A stretch of DNA of 64,000 nt, from assembly GCF_900107745.1 (NCBI RefSeq), contig NZ_FNRO01000001.1, forward strand, positions 186,001 through 250,000, read 5' to 3'. The DNA is from Variovorax sp. YR216 (GTDB lineage Bacteria > Pseudomonadota > Gammaproteobacteria > Burkholderiales > Burkholderiaceae_C). Shown here piece by piece: positions 1 through 8,716 of the stretch (positions are counted from its first letter, which is position 1; every line of letters begins with the position of its first letter). A program made the position numbers and the translations under genes. The notes beneath the pieces were generated by a model. The model did no database searches. It saw only the letters and a list, made by a program, of their open reading frames with translations, and was not told the DNA's origin.

Positions 1-2
1 TG

Positions 3-83
3 CCGTCGCAGGCGCTGACCGGGCCTTTCGGCGAGGTGGTCGCGAATCTCGATGCGCCTTCGCGGCTGCTCTCGCAGAGCTGA
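3..83 (+). CDS. ssuD: C-terminal end of a probable alkanesulfonate monooxygenase (partial)
   Basis: Only the last 26 codons are inside the window, ending at the TGA at 81-83. The tail contains GPFGEVVAN followed by a short Ser-rich end, which resembles the conserved C-terminus of the FMNH2-dependent alkanesulfonate monooxygenase SsuD. SsuD releases sulfite from alkanesulfonates using reduced flavin. The call rests on this short motif plus the position 24 bases before ssuC and ssuB, the usual ssu order. The body of the protein cannot be seen, so another luciferase-like monooxygenase is possible. Confidence 0.6.
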   Translation, partial: PSQALTGPFGEVVANLDAPSRLLSQS

Positions 84-107
84 CCGGCGACCCGACAAAG
101 GACCCCA

Positions 108-947
108 ATGACAGAACAAGTGCAAACACAGCCGCTGCCAACGCCGGTGCCGTCGCTGAACGGCGCGAAGGCATTCGGTGTGTCGGTGGCGAAGCGACTC
201 GTCCCGTGGCTGGTGCCGGTGGGCCTGATCGTGGCGTGGCAGATCGCGTCCTCGCTCGGCTGGCTTTCGACCCGCGTGCTGCCGGCGCCCATCGACGTGG
301 TGAAGGCCGCGTGGAATCTCGCCGTCTCCGGCGAGCTGTGGACCCATGTGAAGGTGAGCGCCGGGCGCGCCCTCGGCGGCCTCGCGATTGGCGGCGGGCT
401 TGGGCTGGGGCTGGGACTGCTCACCGGTTCGATCCGCTTCTTCGAGACGCTGCTGGATTCGAGCATCCAGATGGTGCGCAACATCCCGGCGCTGGCGCTG
501 ATCCCGCTGGTGATCCTGTGGTTCGGCATCGACGAGTCGGCCAAGCTGTTCCTGATCTCGGTGTCGGTGTTCTTTCCGATCTACCTGAACACCTTCCACG
601 GCATCCGCAACGTCGATCCGCAACTGATCGAGATGGGCCGCACCTACGGGCTCTCGCGCTGGCAGCTCTACAAGGAGGTGATCCTGCCGGGCGCGACCTC
701 GTCGATCCTCGTGGGCCTGCGCTTCTCGCTCGGGCTGATGTGGGTGATCCTGATCGTGGCCGAGACCATCTCCGCGCAGTCGGGCATCGGCTATCTGACG
801 ATGAACGCGCGCGAGTTCCTCCAGACCGACATCGTGCTCGTGGGCATCCTGCTCTACGCACTGCTCGGCAAGCTGGCCGACCTGTTCGCCCGGGCGCTGG
901 AGCGCTGGTGGCTGCGCTGGCATCCGGGCTACCAAACCGCAAAGTGA
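108..947 (+). CDS. ssuC: Aliphatic sulfonate ABC transporter, permease
   Basis: This 279-residue inner-membrane permease belongs to the SsuC/TauC/NrtB family and would carry sulfonates into the cytoplasm for desulfonation by SsuD. It has about six hydrophobic segments from residue 32 onward. The cytoplasmic EAA loop that docks on the ATPase lies at about 175-195 (E-x-G-R-x-Y-G, ending in ILPG). The ATG is preceded by AAGGAC at a normal distance. It sits 24 bases after the ssuD-like tail and 13 bases before ssuB, consistent with one transcript. Substrate choice within the family (sulfonate, taurine or nitrate) is inferred from the neighbours. No periplasmic binding protein gene is seen here; it may lie upstream. 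Confidence 0.88.
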   Translation: MTEQVQTQPLPTPVPSLNGAKAFGVSVAKRLVPWLVPVGLIVAWQIASSLGWLSTRVLPAPIDVVKAAWNLAVSGELWTHVKVSAGRALGGLAIGGGLGLGLGLLTGSIRFFETLLDSSIQMVRNIPALALIPLVILWFGIDESAKLFLISVSVFFPIYLNTFHGIRNVDPQLIEMGRTYGLSRWQLYKEVILPGATSSILVGLRFSLGLMWVILIVAETISAQSGIGYLTMNAREFLQTDIVLVGILLYALLGKLADLFARALERWWLRWHPGYQTAK

Positions 948-960
948 GGAAGAGAAGACC

Positions 961-1791
961 ATGAGTGCCATCCCCCAGACCGCGCAGCGCGAGGCCGAGG
1001 TGCCCGGCGGCGTACGCCTCGACATCCGCGGCCTGTCCAAGCGCTACGGCGAACGCGAGGTGCTGCGCAATACCCAGCTCGCGGTCGAGCCCGGCCAGTT
1101 CATCGCGATCGTGGGCCGCAGCGGCTGCGGCAAGAGCACCTTGCTGCGCCTCGTCGCGGGACTCGAGCAGGGGTCCGAAGGTGCCCTCTACACCGACGGC
1201 AAGGCGGTCGACGGCCTGCACGACGACACGCGGATCATGTTCCAGGAAGCGCGCCTCTTGCCGTGGCGGCGCGTGCTCGACAACGTGACGCTGGGCTTGC
1301 CGGCCGAGCACCGGGCGCGCGGCGCCGAGGTGCTCGCGCAGGTCGGACTCGCGGAGCGCAAGGACGAGTGGCCCGCGCGCCTTTCGGGCGGCCAGCGCCA
1401 GCGCGTGGCGCTTGCGCGTGCACTGGTGCATCACCCGAGGCTGCTGCTGCTCGACGAACCGCTGGGCGCGCTCGATGCGTTGACGCGCATCGAGATGCAT
1501 CGGCTCATCGAGAGCCTCTGGCAGCGTCACCGCTTTACCGCGCTGCTGGTCACGCACGATGTGCAGGAGGCCGTCGCGCTGGCGGACCGCGTGATCCTCA
1601 TCGAGGACGGGCGCATCGCGCTTGACGAGAACATCGCGCTCGCGCGGCCTCGCTCACAGGGCGATCCGGCTTTCGCCGCGATCGAGAAACGCATCCTGGA
1701 TCGCGTGCTGCAGAAGCCCGATGAGGCAGAGCCCGCCAACGACACGCGGTGGGCCGACGGTCCTGCCCACGTTCTTCGCTGGGCGATCTGA
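961..1791 (+). CDS. ssuB: Aliphatic sulfonate ABC transporter, ATP-binding protein
   Basis: This 276-residue ATPase drives the SsuC permease. Walker A is GRSGCGKST (residues 52-60), the signature LSGGQ is at 141-145, Walker B LLLLDEP is at 161-167 and the switch His is at 199. Length and motifs fit the NrtD/SsuB branch. A GAGGAAG ribosome site precedes the ATG at 961. It follows ssuC by 13 bases, and 40 bases separate it from the small Mop gene downstream, so the ssu genes and the met importer may be read together. Confidence 0.9.
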   Translation: MSAIPQTAQREAEVPGGVRLDIRGLSKRYGEREVLRNTQLAVEPGQFIAIVGRSGCGKSTLLRLVAGLEQGSEGALYTDGKAVDGLHDDTRIMFQEARLLPWRRVLDNVTLGLPAEHRARGAEVLAQVGLAERKDEWPARLSGGQRQRVALARALVHHPRLLLLDEPLGALDALTRIEMHRLIESLWQRHRFTALLVTHDVQEAVALADRVILIEDGRIALDENIALARPRSQGDPAFAAIEKRILDRVLQKPDEAEPANDTRWADGPAHVLRWAI

Positions 1792-1831
1792 CCCGCCCGT
1801 TTCATTCATCCCAACCCAAAAGGAGTTCTTC

Positions 1832-2047
1832 ATGTCCATCCAAGCCATCAACGTCCGCAACCAGTTCAAGGGCAAGGTCCGCGAAATCATCCGCGGCGAT
1901 GTCGTCTCCGAAGTCGACGTCGAGACCGCGTGGGGCATCGTGACCTCGGTCATCACCACGCGCTCGGTCGACGAGCTGCAACTCAAGGTCGGATCCGACG
2001 TGGTTGCGCTGGTGAAGTCGACCGAGGTGTCGATCGCCAAGCTTTAA
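1832..2047 (+). CDS. Single-domain molybdopterin/TOBE-type (Mop) protein
   Basis: This 71-residue protein fits one Mop/TOBE domain. It opens with [15 protein letters not shown] and has the typical [12 protein letters not shown] strand and the closing [15 protein letters not shown]. Members of this family bind oxyanions such as molybdate or tungstate as oligomers and act as storage or sensor proteins in the cytoplasm. The start at 1832 is set by AGGAG at 1821-1825 and by the domain edge; a longer reading frame upstream overlaps ssuB and is not supported. It ends one base before metN. A molybdate-binding protein between a sulfonate importer and a methionine importer is unexpected. The ligand is inferred from the family and could be another oxyanion. 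Confidence 0.82.
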   Translation: MSIQAINVRNQFKGKVREIIRGDVVSEVDVETAWGIVTSVITTRSVDELQLKVGSDVVALVKSTEVSIAKL

Positions 2048-2048
2048 A

Positions 2049-3098
2049 ATGGGGATGATCCAACTCTCTGACATTCACCAGATTTATGACGGCCCGAACG
2101 GGTCGGTCGAAGCCCTCAAGGGAATCGACCTGACGGTGGCGCCGGGCGAAGTGTTCGGCGTGATCGGGCGCAGCGGGGCGGGCAAGAGCTCGCTGGTGCG
2201 CACCATCAATCTTCTCAATCGTCCCGTGCGCGGCAGCGTGCGCGTGGACGGGCGCGAGCTCACTGCGCTCAATGAGGCCGAACTGCGCGCCGCGCGCCAG
2301 GGGATCGGCATGATCTTCCAGCACTTCAACCTGCTGGCCTCCCGCACCGTCTACGAGAACGTGGCGCTGCCGCTCGAACTCGCGGGCCTGCGTCCGTCGG
2401 ACATCCGCGGCCGCGTCGAACCCCTGCTCGAACTGGTGGGCCTGACCGGCCTGCGCGACCGCTATCCGGCGCAGATCAGCGGCGGCCAGAAGCAGCGCGT
2501 GGGCATTGCGCGTGCACTCGCCAACCGGCCGAAGGTGCTGCTGTCGGATGAGGCGACCTCGGCGCTCGATCCCGAGACCACGCGTTCGATCCTCGCGCTG
2601 CTGCAGCAGATCAACCGCGAGTTCGGCCTGACGGTCGTGCTCATCACGCATGAGATGCAGGTCATCAAGCAGCTCGCGCAACAGGTCGCGGTGATCGACC
2701 ATGGGCGCATCGTGGAGCAGGGCGCCGTGCTCGATGTCTTCACTCGGCCGCAGCACGAGACGACGCGCAGCCTGCTCGATGACATCGCACCGCAGGAACT
2801 GCCTGAAAGCGTGCTGGCGCGCATTCGCACGCTGATGAAGAGCGGCAGCAGCGGGGCGCCGCAACTCTTGCGACTGGCTTTCGCGGGCGACGATGCTGCC
2901 GACCAGCCGCTGCTCTCGCAGGTGATCCGCCGCTTCGGCATCGACCTGTCGATCGTGCATGGGCAGGTCGACGAGATCCAGGGGCGGCCTTTCGGCTCGC
3001 TCGCCGTGCTGGCACGCGGCGCGGGCGAATCGGTGGCATCGGCCGTCGCCTATCTGCGCGGCGCCGGCGTGGCGGTGCAGGAGGTGGCGCATGTTTGA
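2049..3098 (+). CDS. metN: Methionine ABC transporter, ATP-binding protein
   Basis: MetN powers import of D- and L-methionine through MetI. In this 349-residue protein Walker A is GRSGAGKSS (40-48), the signature is ISGGQ (143-147) and Walker B is VLLSDEAT (about 163-170). The [10 protein letters not shown] wording is typical of MetN. A C-terminal extension after about residue 270 matches the NIL/ACT-like regulatory domain through which methionine inhibits transport. ATG codons at 2049 and 2055 are both possible and neither has a clear ribosome site, so translation may be coupled to the Mop gene ending at 2047. Its last 8 bases overlap metI. Confidence 0.93.
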   Translation: MGMIQLSDIHQIYDGPNGSVEALKGIDLTVAPGEVFGVIGRSGAGKSSLVRTINLLNRPVRGSVRVDGRELTALNEAELRAARQGIGMIFQHFNLLASRTVYENVALPLELAGLRPSDIRGRVEPLLELVGLTGLRDRYPAQISGGQKQRVGIARALANRPKVLLSDEATSALDPETTRSILALLQQINREFGLTVVLITHEMQVIKQLAQQVAVIDHGRIVEQGAVLDVFTRPQHETTRSLLDDIAPQELPESVLARIRTLMKSGSSGAPQLLRLAFAGDDAADQPLLSQVIRRFGIDLSIVHGQVDEIQGRPFGSLAVLARGAGESVASAVAYLRGAGVAVQEVAHV

Positions 3099-3756
3099 CG
3101 TCTTCACCGGCCCCATGCTGGAACTCTTCGCGACTTCGCTGTGGGAAACCATCGTGATGGTCGGCATCTCGGGCCTGATCGGCGCGGCGGTCGGCGTGCC
3201 GCTCGGCGTGTACCTGCATCTCACGGACACCGGCGGCGTGCTCGAGAACCGGCCGGCCAACCGCATCGTGGGTGCCATCGTCAATGCGGTGCGCTCCACG
3301 CCTTTCATCATCCTGCTGGTGGCGATCATTCCGTTCACGCGCTTGTTGACGGGCTCGTCGATCGGGACCGCGGCGGCCGTGGTGCCCTTGAGCATCGCCG
3401 CCGCGCCCTTCGTTGCGCGGCTGGTCGAGACCTCCCTGCGCGAAGTCGATCGCGGCCTCGTCGAGGCGGCGCAGGCCATGGGCGCGACCACGCGCCAGAT
3501 CGTCTGGAAGGTGCTGCTGCCCGAAGCCTTGCCCGGCATCGTGGCGGGCGTGACGATCTCCTTCGTGAGCCTCACGGGCTACTCCGCGATGGCGGGCGCC
3601 ATCGGCGGCGGTGGCCTGGGCGACCTGGGCATCCGCTATGGCTACCAGCGCTTTCTGCCCGAAGTGATGCTGGCTGTGGTGATCGTGCTGATCCTGTTTG
3701 TGCAGGCGCTGCAAAGCGGCGGCGACTGGCTGGTGCGCAGGCTCAGCCACAAGTGA
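3091..3756 (+). CDS. metI: Methionine ABC transporter, permease
   Basis: MetI is the inner-membrane channel of the MetNIQ methionine importer. The 221-residue protein has five predicted membrane segments and the EAA loop at about 125-149 ([17 protein letters not shown] followed by LLPEALPG), which contacts MetN. The ATG at 3091 follows GGAGGTGG and overlaps the end of metN by 8 bases, so coupled translation is likely. Longer in-frame versions begin inside metN and have no support. Length matches E. coli MetI (217 residues). Confidence 0.93.
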   Translation: MFDVFTGPMLELFATSLWETIVMVGISGLIGAAVGVPLGVYLHLTDTGGVLENRPANRIVGAIVNAVRSTPFIILLVAIIPFTRLLTGSSIGTAAAVVPLSIAAAPFVARLVETSLREVDRGLVEAAQAMGATTRQIVWKVLLPEALPGIVAGVTISFVSLTGYSAMAGAIGGGGLGDLGIRYGYQRFLPEVMLAVVIVLILFVQALQSGGDWLVRRLSHK

Positions 3757-3818
3757 TCCGATTTTTTCTCCCTGGACCCACCGGTCTTTCTTTCTCTCTC
3801 CCACAAGGAACACGTTTC

Positions 3819-4625
3819 ATGTCTTCATCCAAACGCAAGCTTCTCCAGTCGATCGTCGCGCTGGCGATCACGTCGGGCTTTGCGGCCGTGCCGGCATTCG
3901 CACAGGACAAGCCGATCAAGGTCGGCGTCACCGGCGGCCCGCACGCGCAGATCTTCGAGCAGGTCAAGAAGGTTGCCGAGAAGGACGGCCTCAAGATCCA
4001 GATCGTCGAGTTCAGCGACTACGTGCAGCCGAACGCCGCGCTGGCCGCCGGCGATCTCGACGCCAACAGCTACCAGCACAAGCCTTACCTCGACCAGCAG
4101 GTCAAGGACCGCAACTACAAGCTCGTGGACGTGGCCTACACGGTCAACTTCCCGATCGGCATCTATTCGAAGAAGGTCAAGAGCCTGAAGGACCTGAAGG
4201 ACGGCGCGCGCGTCGGCATCCCGAACGACCCGACCAACGGCGGCCGCGTGCTGCTGGTGTTCCAGGACCAGGGCCTGATCAAGCTCAGGCCCGAGGCCGG
4301 TCTCAAGGCCACGCCGCTCGACGTGATCGAGAACCCGAAGAAGATCAAGTTCGTCGAAGTCGATGCCGCCCAGTTGCCGCGCTCGCTCGACGACCTGGAT
4401 GCCGCGGGCATCAACACCAACTTCGCGCTGTCGGCCGGCCTCAACCCGGGCAAGGACGCGATCGCGAAAGAAGGCGCGAAAAGCCCCTACGTGAACATTC
4501 TGGTCGTGCGCGAGCAGGACAAGAGCAAGCCCTGGGTCGCCAAGCTGGTGAAGGCCTATCACTCGGAAGAGGTGCGCAACTACATCCAGAACGAATTCAA
4601 GGGTTCGGTGCTGGCCAGCTGGTAA
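3819..4625 (+). CDS. metQ: Methionine ABC transporter, substrate-binding protein
   Basis: This 268-residue NlpA/MetQ family protein captures methionine in the periplasm for MetNI. The signal peptide ends AFA-Q at about residue 28, so this looks like a type I (soluble) signal rather than the lipoprotein signal of E. coli MetQ; no lipobox Cys is present. The mature part contains the family hallmarks VGVTGGPHAQI, DANSYQHKPYL and GIPNDPTNGGR. It lies 62 bases after metI, and the start at 3819 is preceded by AAGGAA. It completes the met importer. Confidence 0.93.
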   Translation: MSSSKRKLLQSIVALAITSGFAAVPAFAQDKPIKVGVTGGPHAQIFEQVKKVAEKDGLKIQIVEFSDYVQPNAALAAGDLDANSYQHKPYLDQQVKDRNYKLVDVAYTVNFPIGIYSKKVKSLKDLKDGARVGIPNDPTNGGRVLLVFQDQGLIKLRPEAGLKATPLDVIENPKKIKFVEVDAAQLPRSLDDLDAAGINTNFALSAGLNPGKDAIAKEGAKSPYVNILVVREQDKSKPWVAKLVKAYHSEEVRNYIQNEFKGSVLASW

Positions 4626-4653
4626 GCCTCGCGCGAAGTTGCCGCCGGGGCGG

Positions 4654-4676
4654 GCGGGTTTCGTGTAGAAACCCGC
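4654..4676 (+). other. Perfect 9-bp hairpin between metQ and cysE
   Basis: GCGGGTTTC (4654-4662) pairs exactly with GAAACCCGC (4668-4676) around a 5-base loop. No T run follows directly, although GGGGTTTT occurs about ten bases later. It could be a weak terminator, a processing site or an attenuator that lowers cysE expression relative to metQ. This reading is inference from the fold alone. Confidence 0.45.
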
Positions 4677-4734
4677 TCGAGGTGGGGTTTTGCGCGATGG
4701 TGCATGGTCAGACCCCACGACCCGGAGGAATGGC

Positions 4735-5649
4735 ATGTCTTTGTTCGATGTGAGCGACATCGTTGCCGCGCTGCATGCGGCACGCGACGAATGGCGCGAT
4801 GCCCAGAAACGATCGCGCGAGCCCGGCAGCCGCGAATTCCCCTCGCGGGAAGCGCTGGCCGATATCGTCGATTCGCTCAAGGGGGCGCTCTTCCCGATGC
4901 GCCTCGGTCCGCCCGATCTTCGTCGCGAGAGCGAGGACTTCTACGTGGGCTATACGCTCGACGCGGCGTTGCAGTCGCTGTGGACGCAGGCCCGCCTGGA
5001 ACTTCGCTACACCTCGCGCCACGACCCGCGCCCGCCCGAAGCGATCGATGAACAGGCCACCGAGGCCGTTCGCGAATTCGCGGCCGCACTGCCGGGCATT
5101 CGCCGCTTGCTCGACGGCGATGTGCTGGCCGCCTACCAGGGCGACCCCGCGGCACGCAGCGTGGATGAAGTGCTGCTGTGCTATCCGGGCATCCTCGCGA
5201 TGATTCATCACCGGCTCGCGCACCAGCTTTACGGCCTGGGCCTGCCGCTGCTTGCGCGCATCGTGGCCGAGCTCGCGCACAGCGTGACGGGCATCGACCT
5301 CCACCCCGGCGCGAAGATCGATGCGGGCTTCTTCATCGATCACGGCACCGGCGTCGTGATCGGCGAGACGGCCGTGATCGGCAAGCGCGTGCGCATCTAC
5401 CAGGCCGTCACGTTAGGCGCCAAGCGCTTTCCGACCGATGCCGAAGGCAATCTCCAGAAAGGGCAGCCGCGCCACCCGATCGTGGAGGACGACGTGGTCA
5501 TCTACGCCGGCGCAACCATCCTGGGCCGCGTCACGCTGGGCAAAGGGGCGACCATCGGCGGCAACGTGTGGATCACCGACGATGTGCCGCCCGGCGCCAG
5601 CGTGTCGCAGGCGAGCCTTCAGAACGCGCCGCGCAGGACGGCGGCATGA
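4735..5649 (+). CDS. cysE: Serine O-acetyltransferase
   Basis: CysE makes O-acetylserine from serine and acetyl-CoA, the carbon skeleton onto which sulfide is placed to form cysteine. This 304-residue form has an alpha-helical N-terminal region followed from about residue 180 by a left-handed beta-helix with hexapeptide repeats. Catalytic-type motifs are DLHPG (His190) and IDHGTG (about 201-206), then VIGETAVIG. It is longer than E. coli CysE (273 residues) because of the N-terminal part. The start at 4735 follows GGAGGA at a good distance and fits better than a longer in-frame ATG at 4690. It completes a sulfur theme with ssu and met upstream. Confidence 0.9.
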   Translation: MSLFDVSDIVAALHAARDEWRDAQKRSREPGSREFPSREALADIVDSLKGALFPMRLGPPDLRRESEDFYVGYTLDAALQSLWTQARLELRYTSRHDPRPPEAIDEQATEAVREFAAALPGIRRLLDGDVLAAYQGDPAARSVDEVLLCYPGILAMIHHRLAHQLYGLGLPLLARIVAELAHSVTGIDLHPGAKIDAGFFIDHGTGVVIGETAVIGKRVRIYQAVTLGAKRFPTDAEGNLQKGQPRHPIVEDDVVIYAGATILGRVTLGKGATIGGNVWITDDVPPGASVSQASLQNAPRRTAA

Positions 5650-5703
5650 GCCGCACAATCCACCCCTCACGACTTCCTTCAACCCGCACCACAAGGAGTT
5701 TCC

Positions 5704-6255
5704 ATGGCCCAGAAAAAGATTGCCGTCGTCATCGGCAGCCTGCGCAAGGATTCGCTGAATCACAAGCTCGCGCTGGCGATTGCGCATCTCGCGCCCTCGG
5801 ACTTCACGTTCGAGCATGTCCGCATCGATGACCTGCCGCTCTACAACCAGGACCAGGACGGCAACCAGGCGCCCGCGGTCAAGCGGCTCAAGACCGAGAT
5901 CGCGGCCGCGGACGGTGTGCTGTTCGTGACGCCGGAATACAACCGGGCGATTCCGGGTGTGCTCAAGAACGCGATCGACAACGCATCGCGGCCTTACGGG
6001 CAAAGCGCGTGGGCGGGCAAGCCGGCCGGTGTGATCGGGATCTCCATCGGCCAGATCGGCACCGCCGTCGCCCAGCAGCAGCTGCGCGCGGTGCTGGCCT
6101 ATCTGGACATGCCGACGCTCGGGCAGCCCGAAGTCTTCCTGCAGAACAAGGAGGGGCTCTTCGACGACAAGGGCCATGTGGCCGAAGGCAGCAAGCAGTT
6201 CCTGCAGGGTTGGGTCGACAAGTACGTGGCCTGGGTCAACGACCACTCCAAGTAA
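5704..6255 (+). CDS. NAD(P)H-dependent FMN reductase (flavodoxin-like)
   Basis: This 183-residue cytoplasmic flavoprotein belongs to the NADPH-dependent FMN reductase/chromate-quinone reductase family. The FMN phosphate-binding loop is GSLRKDSLNHKLA near residue 11, and the family motif PEYNRAIPGVLKNAID is near residue 79. It reduces flavin, quinones or metal ions using NAD(P)H. It stands 54 bases after cysE with AAGGAG before the ATG. Sitting close to the ssu genes it could supply reduced FMN to SsuD, as SsuE does, but it looks closer to the ChrR/quinone reductase branch than to classical SsuE, so that role is only a suggestion. Confidence 0.85.
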   Translation: MAQKKIAVVIGSLRKDSLNHKLALAIAHLAPSDFTFEHVRIDDLPLYNQDQDGNQAPAVKRLKTEIAAADGVLFVTPEYNRAIPGVLKNAIDNASRPYGQSAWAGKPAGVIGISIGQIGTAVAQQQLRAVLAYLDMPTLGQPEVFLQNKEGLFDDKGHVAEGSKQFLQGWVDKYVAWVNDHSK

Positions 6256-6272
6256 TCGACAGACGAAGAAAA

Positions 6273-6305
6273 GGGCGGGTACCCGATGGGGTACCCGCCC
6301 TTTTT
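6273..6305 (+). terminator. Strong terminator, likely two-way
   Basis: A perfect 12-bp stem (GGGCGGGTACCC at 6273-6284 and its complement at 6289-6300) closes on the loop GATG and is followed by five T. On the other strand the stem is followed by CTTTTC, so it can also stop transcription of azoR, which ends at 6322 facing it. It separates the sulfur block from the azoR/LysR pair. Confidence 0.93.
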
Positions 6306-6321
6306 CTTTGGGTCCGCCGGA

Positions 6322-6969
6322 TCAGGCGGCCAGGGTGGCTTGATCCTGGTTGGCGGCCTTGCCGGTCGCCGCAGCGATGTCGGCGCGTGCGGCGGTAAAG
6401 GCAGCTGCCTTGGCGGCGTCACCCATGCCGACGCCTTCCGCGCGCACGAAGCGCACGTCGGTGATGCCGAAGAAACCGAAGATCACCTTCAGGTAGCTTT
6501 CCTGGTGCTCCATGGCCTGACCGCCTTCGCTGGTCGAGTACATGCCGCCGCGGGTGGAAGCCACGATCACCGTCTTGCCGCCGGCGAGGCCGACCGGGCC
6601 CTTGTCGGTGTACTTGAAGGTGCGGCCGGTCTGGGCGAGGCGGTCGATCCATGCCTTGAGCTGGGTCGGCACCGTGAAGTTGTAGAGCGGCGCGCCGATG
6701 ACGATCACGTCGGAGGCGAGGAACTGGCTCACCAGGCGCTCGGACACCTCGTTTTCGCGGCGCTGGGCTTCGGTCGGTTCGGCCGGGACGCCCACCTTGA
6801 TACCGAGCGCATCGGCGCTGAAGTGGTTCGGCGTGTCCACCGCGAGGTCGAGATAGTCGACCTTGGTGTGAGGGTGGTTCTTGCGCCATTCGGCCACGAT
6901 CTCGGCCGTGAGTTGGCGCGAGACGGAGTTGGTGCCCAGGACGCTGGAGTCGACGTGCAGCAGTTTCAT
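6322..6969 (-). CDS. azoR: FMN-dependent NADH-azoreductase
   Basis: This 215-residue flavodoxin-fold enzyme of the AzoR/quinone reductase family reduces azo dyes and quinones by two-electron transfer from NADH with bound FMN. The N-terminus [20 protein letters not shown] carries the FMN phosphate-binding Ser-rich loop, and [18 protein letters not shown] near residue 96 is the classic family motif. Length matches E. coli AzoR (201 residues). It is divergent from the LysR-type gene at 7100, which is the obvious candidate regulator. It may protect against quinone and thiol stress. Confidence 0.92.
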   Translation of the reverse strand: MKLLHVDSSVLGTNSVSRQLTAEIVAEWRKNHPHTKVDYLDLAVDTPNHFSADALGIKVGVPAEPTEAQRRENEVSERLVSQFLASDVIVIGAPLYNFTVPTQLKAWIDRLAQTGRTFKYTDKGPVGLAGGKTVIVASTRGGMYSTSEGGQAMEHQESYLKVIFGFFGITDVRFVRAEGVGMGDAAKAAAFTAARADIAAATGKAANQDQATLAA

Positions 6970-7099
6970 GATCGATGGTCTTTCTTGAACAGGGCCGGCA
7001 CGGAAATCGGTCGGCGTGGGAAGAATTCTATTTTTGAAGCGATTTGCTGATAAGTCGGTAAAAATGGTCTAAATCGTTCCACTGATAGGACAATTGACC
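6970..7099. promoter_or_regulatory. Shared azoR/LysR promoter region with dyad
   Basis: This 130-base divergent gap drops in GC around 7021-7080. An inverted pair CGATTT (7040-7045) and AAATCG (7071-7076) flanks a run of A/T, as expected for a LysR-type binding region that controls both genes. Exact -35 and -10 boxes are not clear to me. The assignment is inferred from position and symmetry. Confidence 0.5.
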
Positions 7100-8017
7100 A
7101 TGCAAGACCTGAACGACATGGTGTTCTTCGCCGAAGTCGCCGAGCGCGGCGGCTTCGCGGCGGCGAGCCGCGCGCTCGGCATTCCAAAATCGCGGTTGTC
7201 ACGGCGCGTCGCGGACCTCGAGACGCAACTGGGCGTGCAGCTGATGCAGCGAAGCACGCGGCGCCTCTCGCTGACGCCGGCCGGCGAGATTTTCCTGAAG
7301 CACTGCGCGGCAATGCGCGACGCTGCACAGGCCGCTTCCGAAGCCGTGGCCCAGGTGCAGACCGAGCCGCGCGGCACGGTGCGGCTGAGTTGCCCGGTCA
7401 CGCTCGCACAGGGCAGCGTCGGGCCCTTGCTGCCGCGCTTCATGGCGCGTTTTCCTGCTGTACGTGTCGAGATGCGGGTGCTCAATCGGCCGGTCGATCC
7501 GGTCGAGGAGGGCGTCGATCTCGCCTTGCGCGTGCGGCCTGAGATCGAGGACAGTGCCACGCTGGTCGCGAAGACCTTCGGCATCAGCCGCGGAATCCTG
7601 GTCGCGAGCCCCGACCTGCTGCGCAGGCAGGGTCCGGTGCAGACGCCGCCGGATCTGGGAAGGCTGGACACCGTCACGATGTCCACCGGCGACGGCCGCG
7701 CCAACTGGCGGCTCGAAGGCCCGGCCGGCAAGGTGGTGGTCCACACCCATGTGCCGCGCTACGTCGCGGACGATCTGCTGACGCTGAAGTTCGCGGTGGT
7801 GCAGGGCACAGGCGCCTCGGTCCTGCCCGACTACATGTGCCGGGCCGAACTCAAGGCCGGCACTCTGGTGGAGGTCCTGCCGGGTTGGGGGCCGGCGCCG
7901 GGCATCACCCACGCCATGTTCCCGGCCCGGCGGGCGCTGGTGCCGGCGGTGCGGCAGCTCATCGATTTCCTGGTCGAGAACCTGGACCGCGAAGAGCCGC
8001 ACGACTACGTGATCTGA
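7100..8017 (+). CDS. LysR-type transcriptional regulator
   Basis: This full-length 305-residue LysR regulator has an N-terminal winged helix-turn-helix (about residues 3-62; GGFAAASRALGIPKSRLSRR is the recognition region) and a C-terminal effector-binding domain from about 90. It resembles the DsdC/AaeR-like subgroup that often controls a divergent oxidoreductase or efflux gene. ATG at 7100 is chosen because AGGA lies 9 bases upstream; a TTG two codons earlier is less likely. The probable target is azoR, with an aromatic or quinone inducer, which is inferred from position. Confidence 0.9.
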   Translation: MQDLNDMVFFAEVAERGGFAAASRALGIPKSRLSRRVADLETQLGVQLMQRSTRRLSLTPAGEIFLKHCAAMRDAAQAASEAVAQVQTEPRGTVRLSCPVTLAQGSVGPLLPRFMARFPAVRVEMRVLNRPVDPVEEGVDLALRVRPEIEDSATLVAKTFGISRGILVASPDLLRRQGPVQTPPDLGRLDTVTMSTGDGRANWRLEGPAGKVVVHTHVPRYVADDLLTLKFAVVQGTGASVLPDYMCRAELKAGTLVEVLPGWGPAPGITHAMFPARRALVPAVRQLIDFLVENLDREEPHDYVI

Positions 8018-8029
8018 TTGCTTATGCGA

Positions 8030-8070
8030 AAAACGTCATATTCAAACAATCAGATATTCGTTTGCCTTTG
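8030..8070 (+). promoter_or_regulatory. Candidate CysB-type control region of the sulfate operon
   Basis: The gap before the sulfate operon is unusually AT-rich. It contains ATATTC twice in direct orientation 16 bases apart (8038-8043 and 8054-8059), and CAAAC (8043-8047) inverted against GTTTG (8060-8064). Sulfate-starvation promoters in Burkholderiales carry similar AT-rich elements bound by CysB or Cbl. Binding by CysB is inference. Confidence 0.45.
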
Positions 8071-8128
8071 AAGGAAGGCTTCGGAGAATCGCCGGTTCCC
8101 CATCCACCGAGAGCGAGCAAGAGGAACC

Positions 8129-8716
8129 ATGGCCCACGTGGCAAAGCCGACCATCATCATCGTGCCGGGCTGGCGCGATTCCGGTCCCGGCCACTGGCAG
8201 AGCCTGTGGGCCGAGCGGATGCAGGGCGCGGTCCGCGTCGCGCAGGACGACTGGATCACTCCGCGCCGCGAGGCCTGGGTGGCGTCGCTCGAAAAGCTCG
8301 TGCTCGGAAGCCCCCAGCCGGTGGTCATCGTTGCGCACAGCCTCGGTTGCATCGCGACCACGCATCTCTCCGACACGGCCGCGGCACGGATCAGCGGTGC
8401 GCTGCTGGTCGCGCCGGCCGACCCGGAACGCCGCGCGGTGCTTTCCGATTTCGCGCCGGTCCCGTACGCGAAGCTGCCGTACCGCAGCATCGTCGTGGCC
8501 AGCAGCAACGACCCCTATTGCCCGGTGCGCCTCGCTGGCGCCTATGCCCGCGCCTGGGGGAGCGAATTCGTTCGCATGCAGAATGCCGGGCACATCAACA
8601 TCGAATCCGGCCACGGTGACTGGCCGCTCGGCCTTGCGCTGCTGCAATCGTTGACGGACGAGCCGTTTCCTCTCCTGGACGGCCGCAAGAATCTGGAACC
8701 TCTGGCAACCCTATGA
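8129..8716 (+). CDS. RBBP9/YdeN-family alpha/beta hydrolase
   Basis: This 195-residue serine hydrolase belongs to the RBBP9/YdeN family. The likely catalytic triad is Ser71 (in VAHSLGC), Asp128 (SSNDPY) and His155 (NAGHIN). The family opening VPGWRDSGPGHWQSLW is at residues 12-27. Bacterial substrates of this family are mostly unknown. It has no signal peptide, so it should be cytoplasmic. It is the first gene of the sulfate operon and its stop overlaps the sbp start (ATGA at 8713-8716), so its expression should follow sulfur need. An esterase acting on an organosulfur compound is conceivable but unproven. Confidence 0.85.
   Translation: MAHVAKPTIIIVPGWRDSGPGHWQSLWAERMQGAVRVAQDDWITPRREAWVASLEKLVLGSPQPVVIVAHSLGCIATTHLSDTAAARISGALLVAPADPERRAVLSDFAPVPYAKLPYRSIVVASSNDPYCPVRLAGAYARAWGSEFVRMQNAGHINIESGHGDWPLGLALLQSLTDEPFPLLDGRKNLEPLATL

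Noticed and set aside
1622..1831. Longer start for the Mop protein within ssuB
   Set aside because: It would place 70 residues of out-of-frame ssuB before the domain; the ATG at 1832 has AGGAG.
4690..4734. N-terminal extension of cysE starting at 4690
   Set aside because: ATG at 4690 has no suitable ribosome site, and 4735 follows GGAGGA; the extension adds no family residues.
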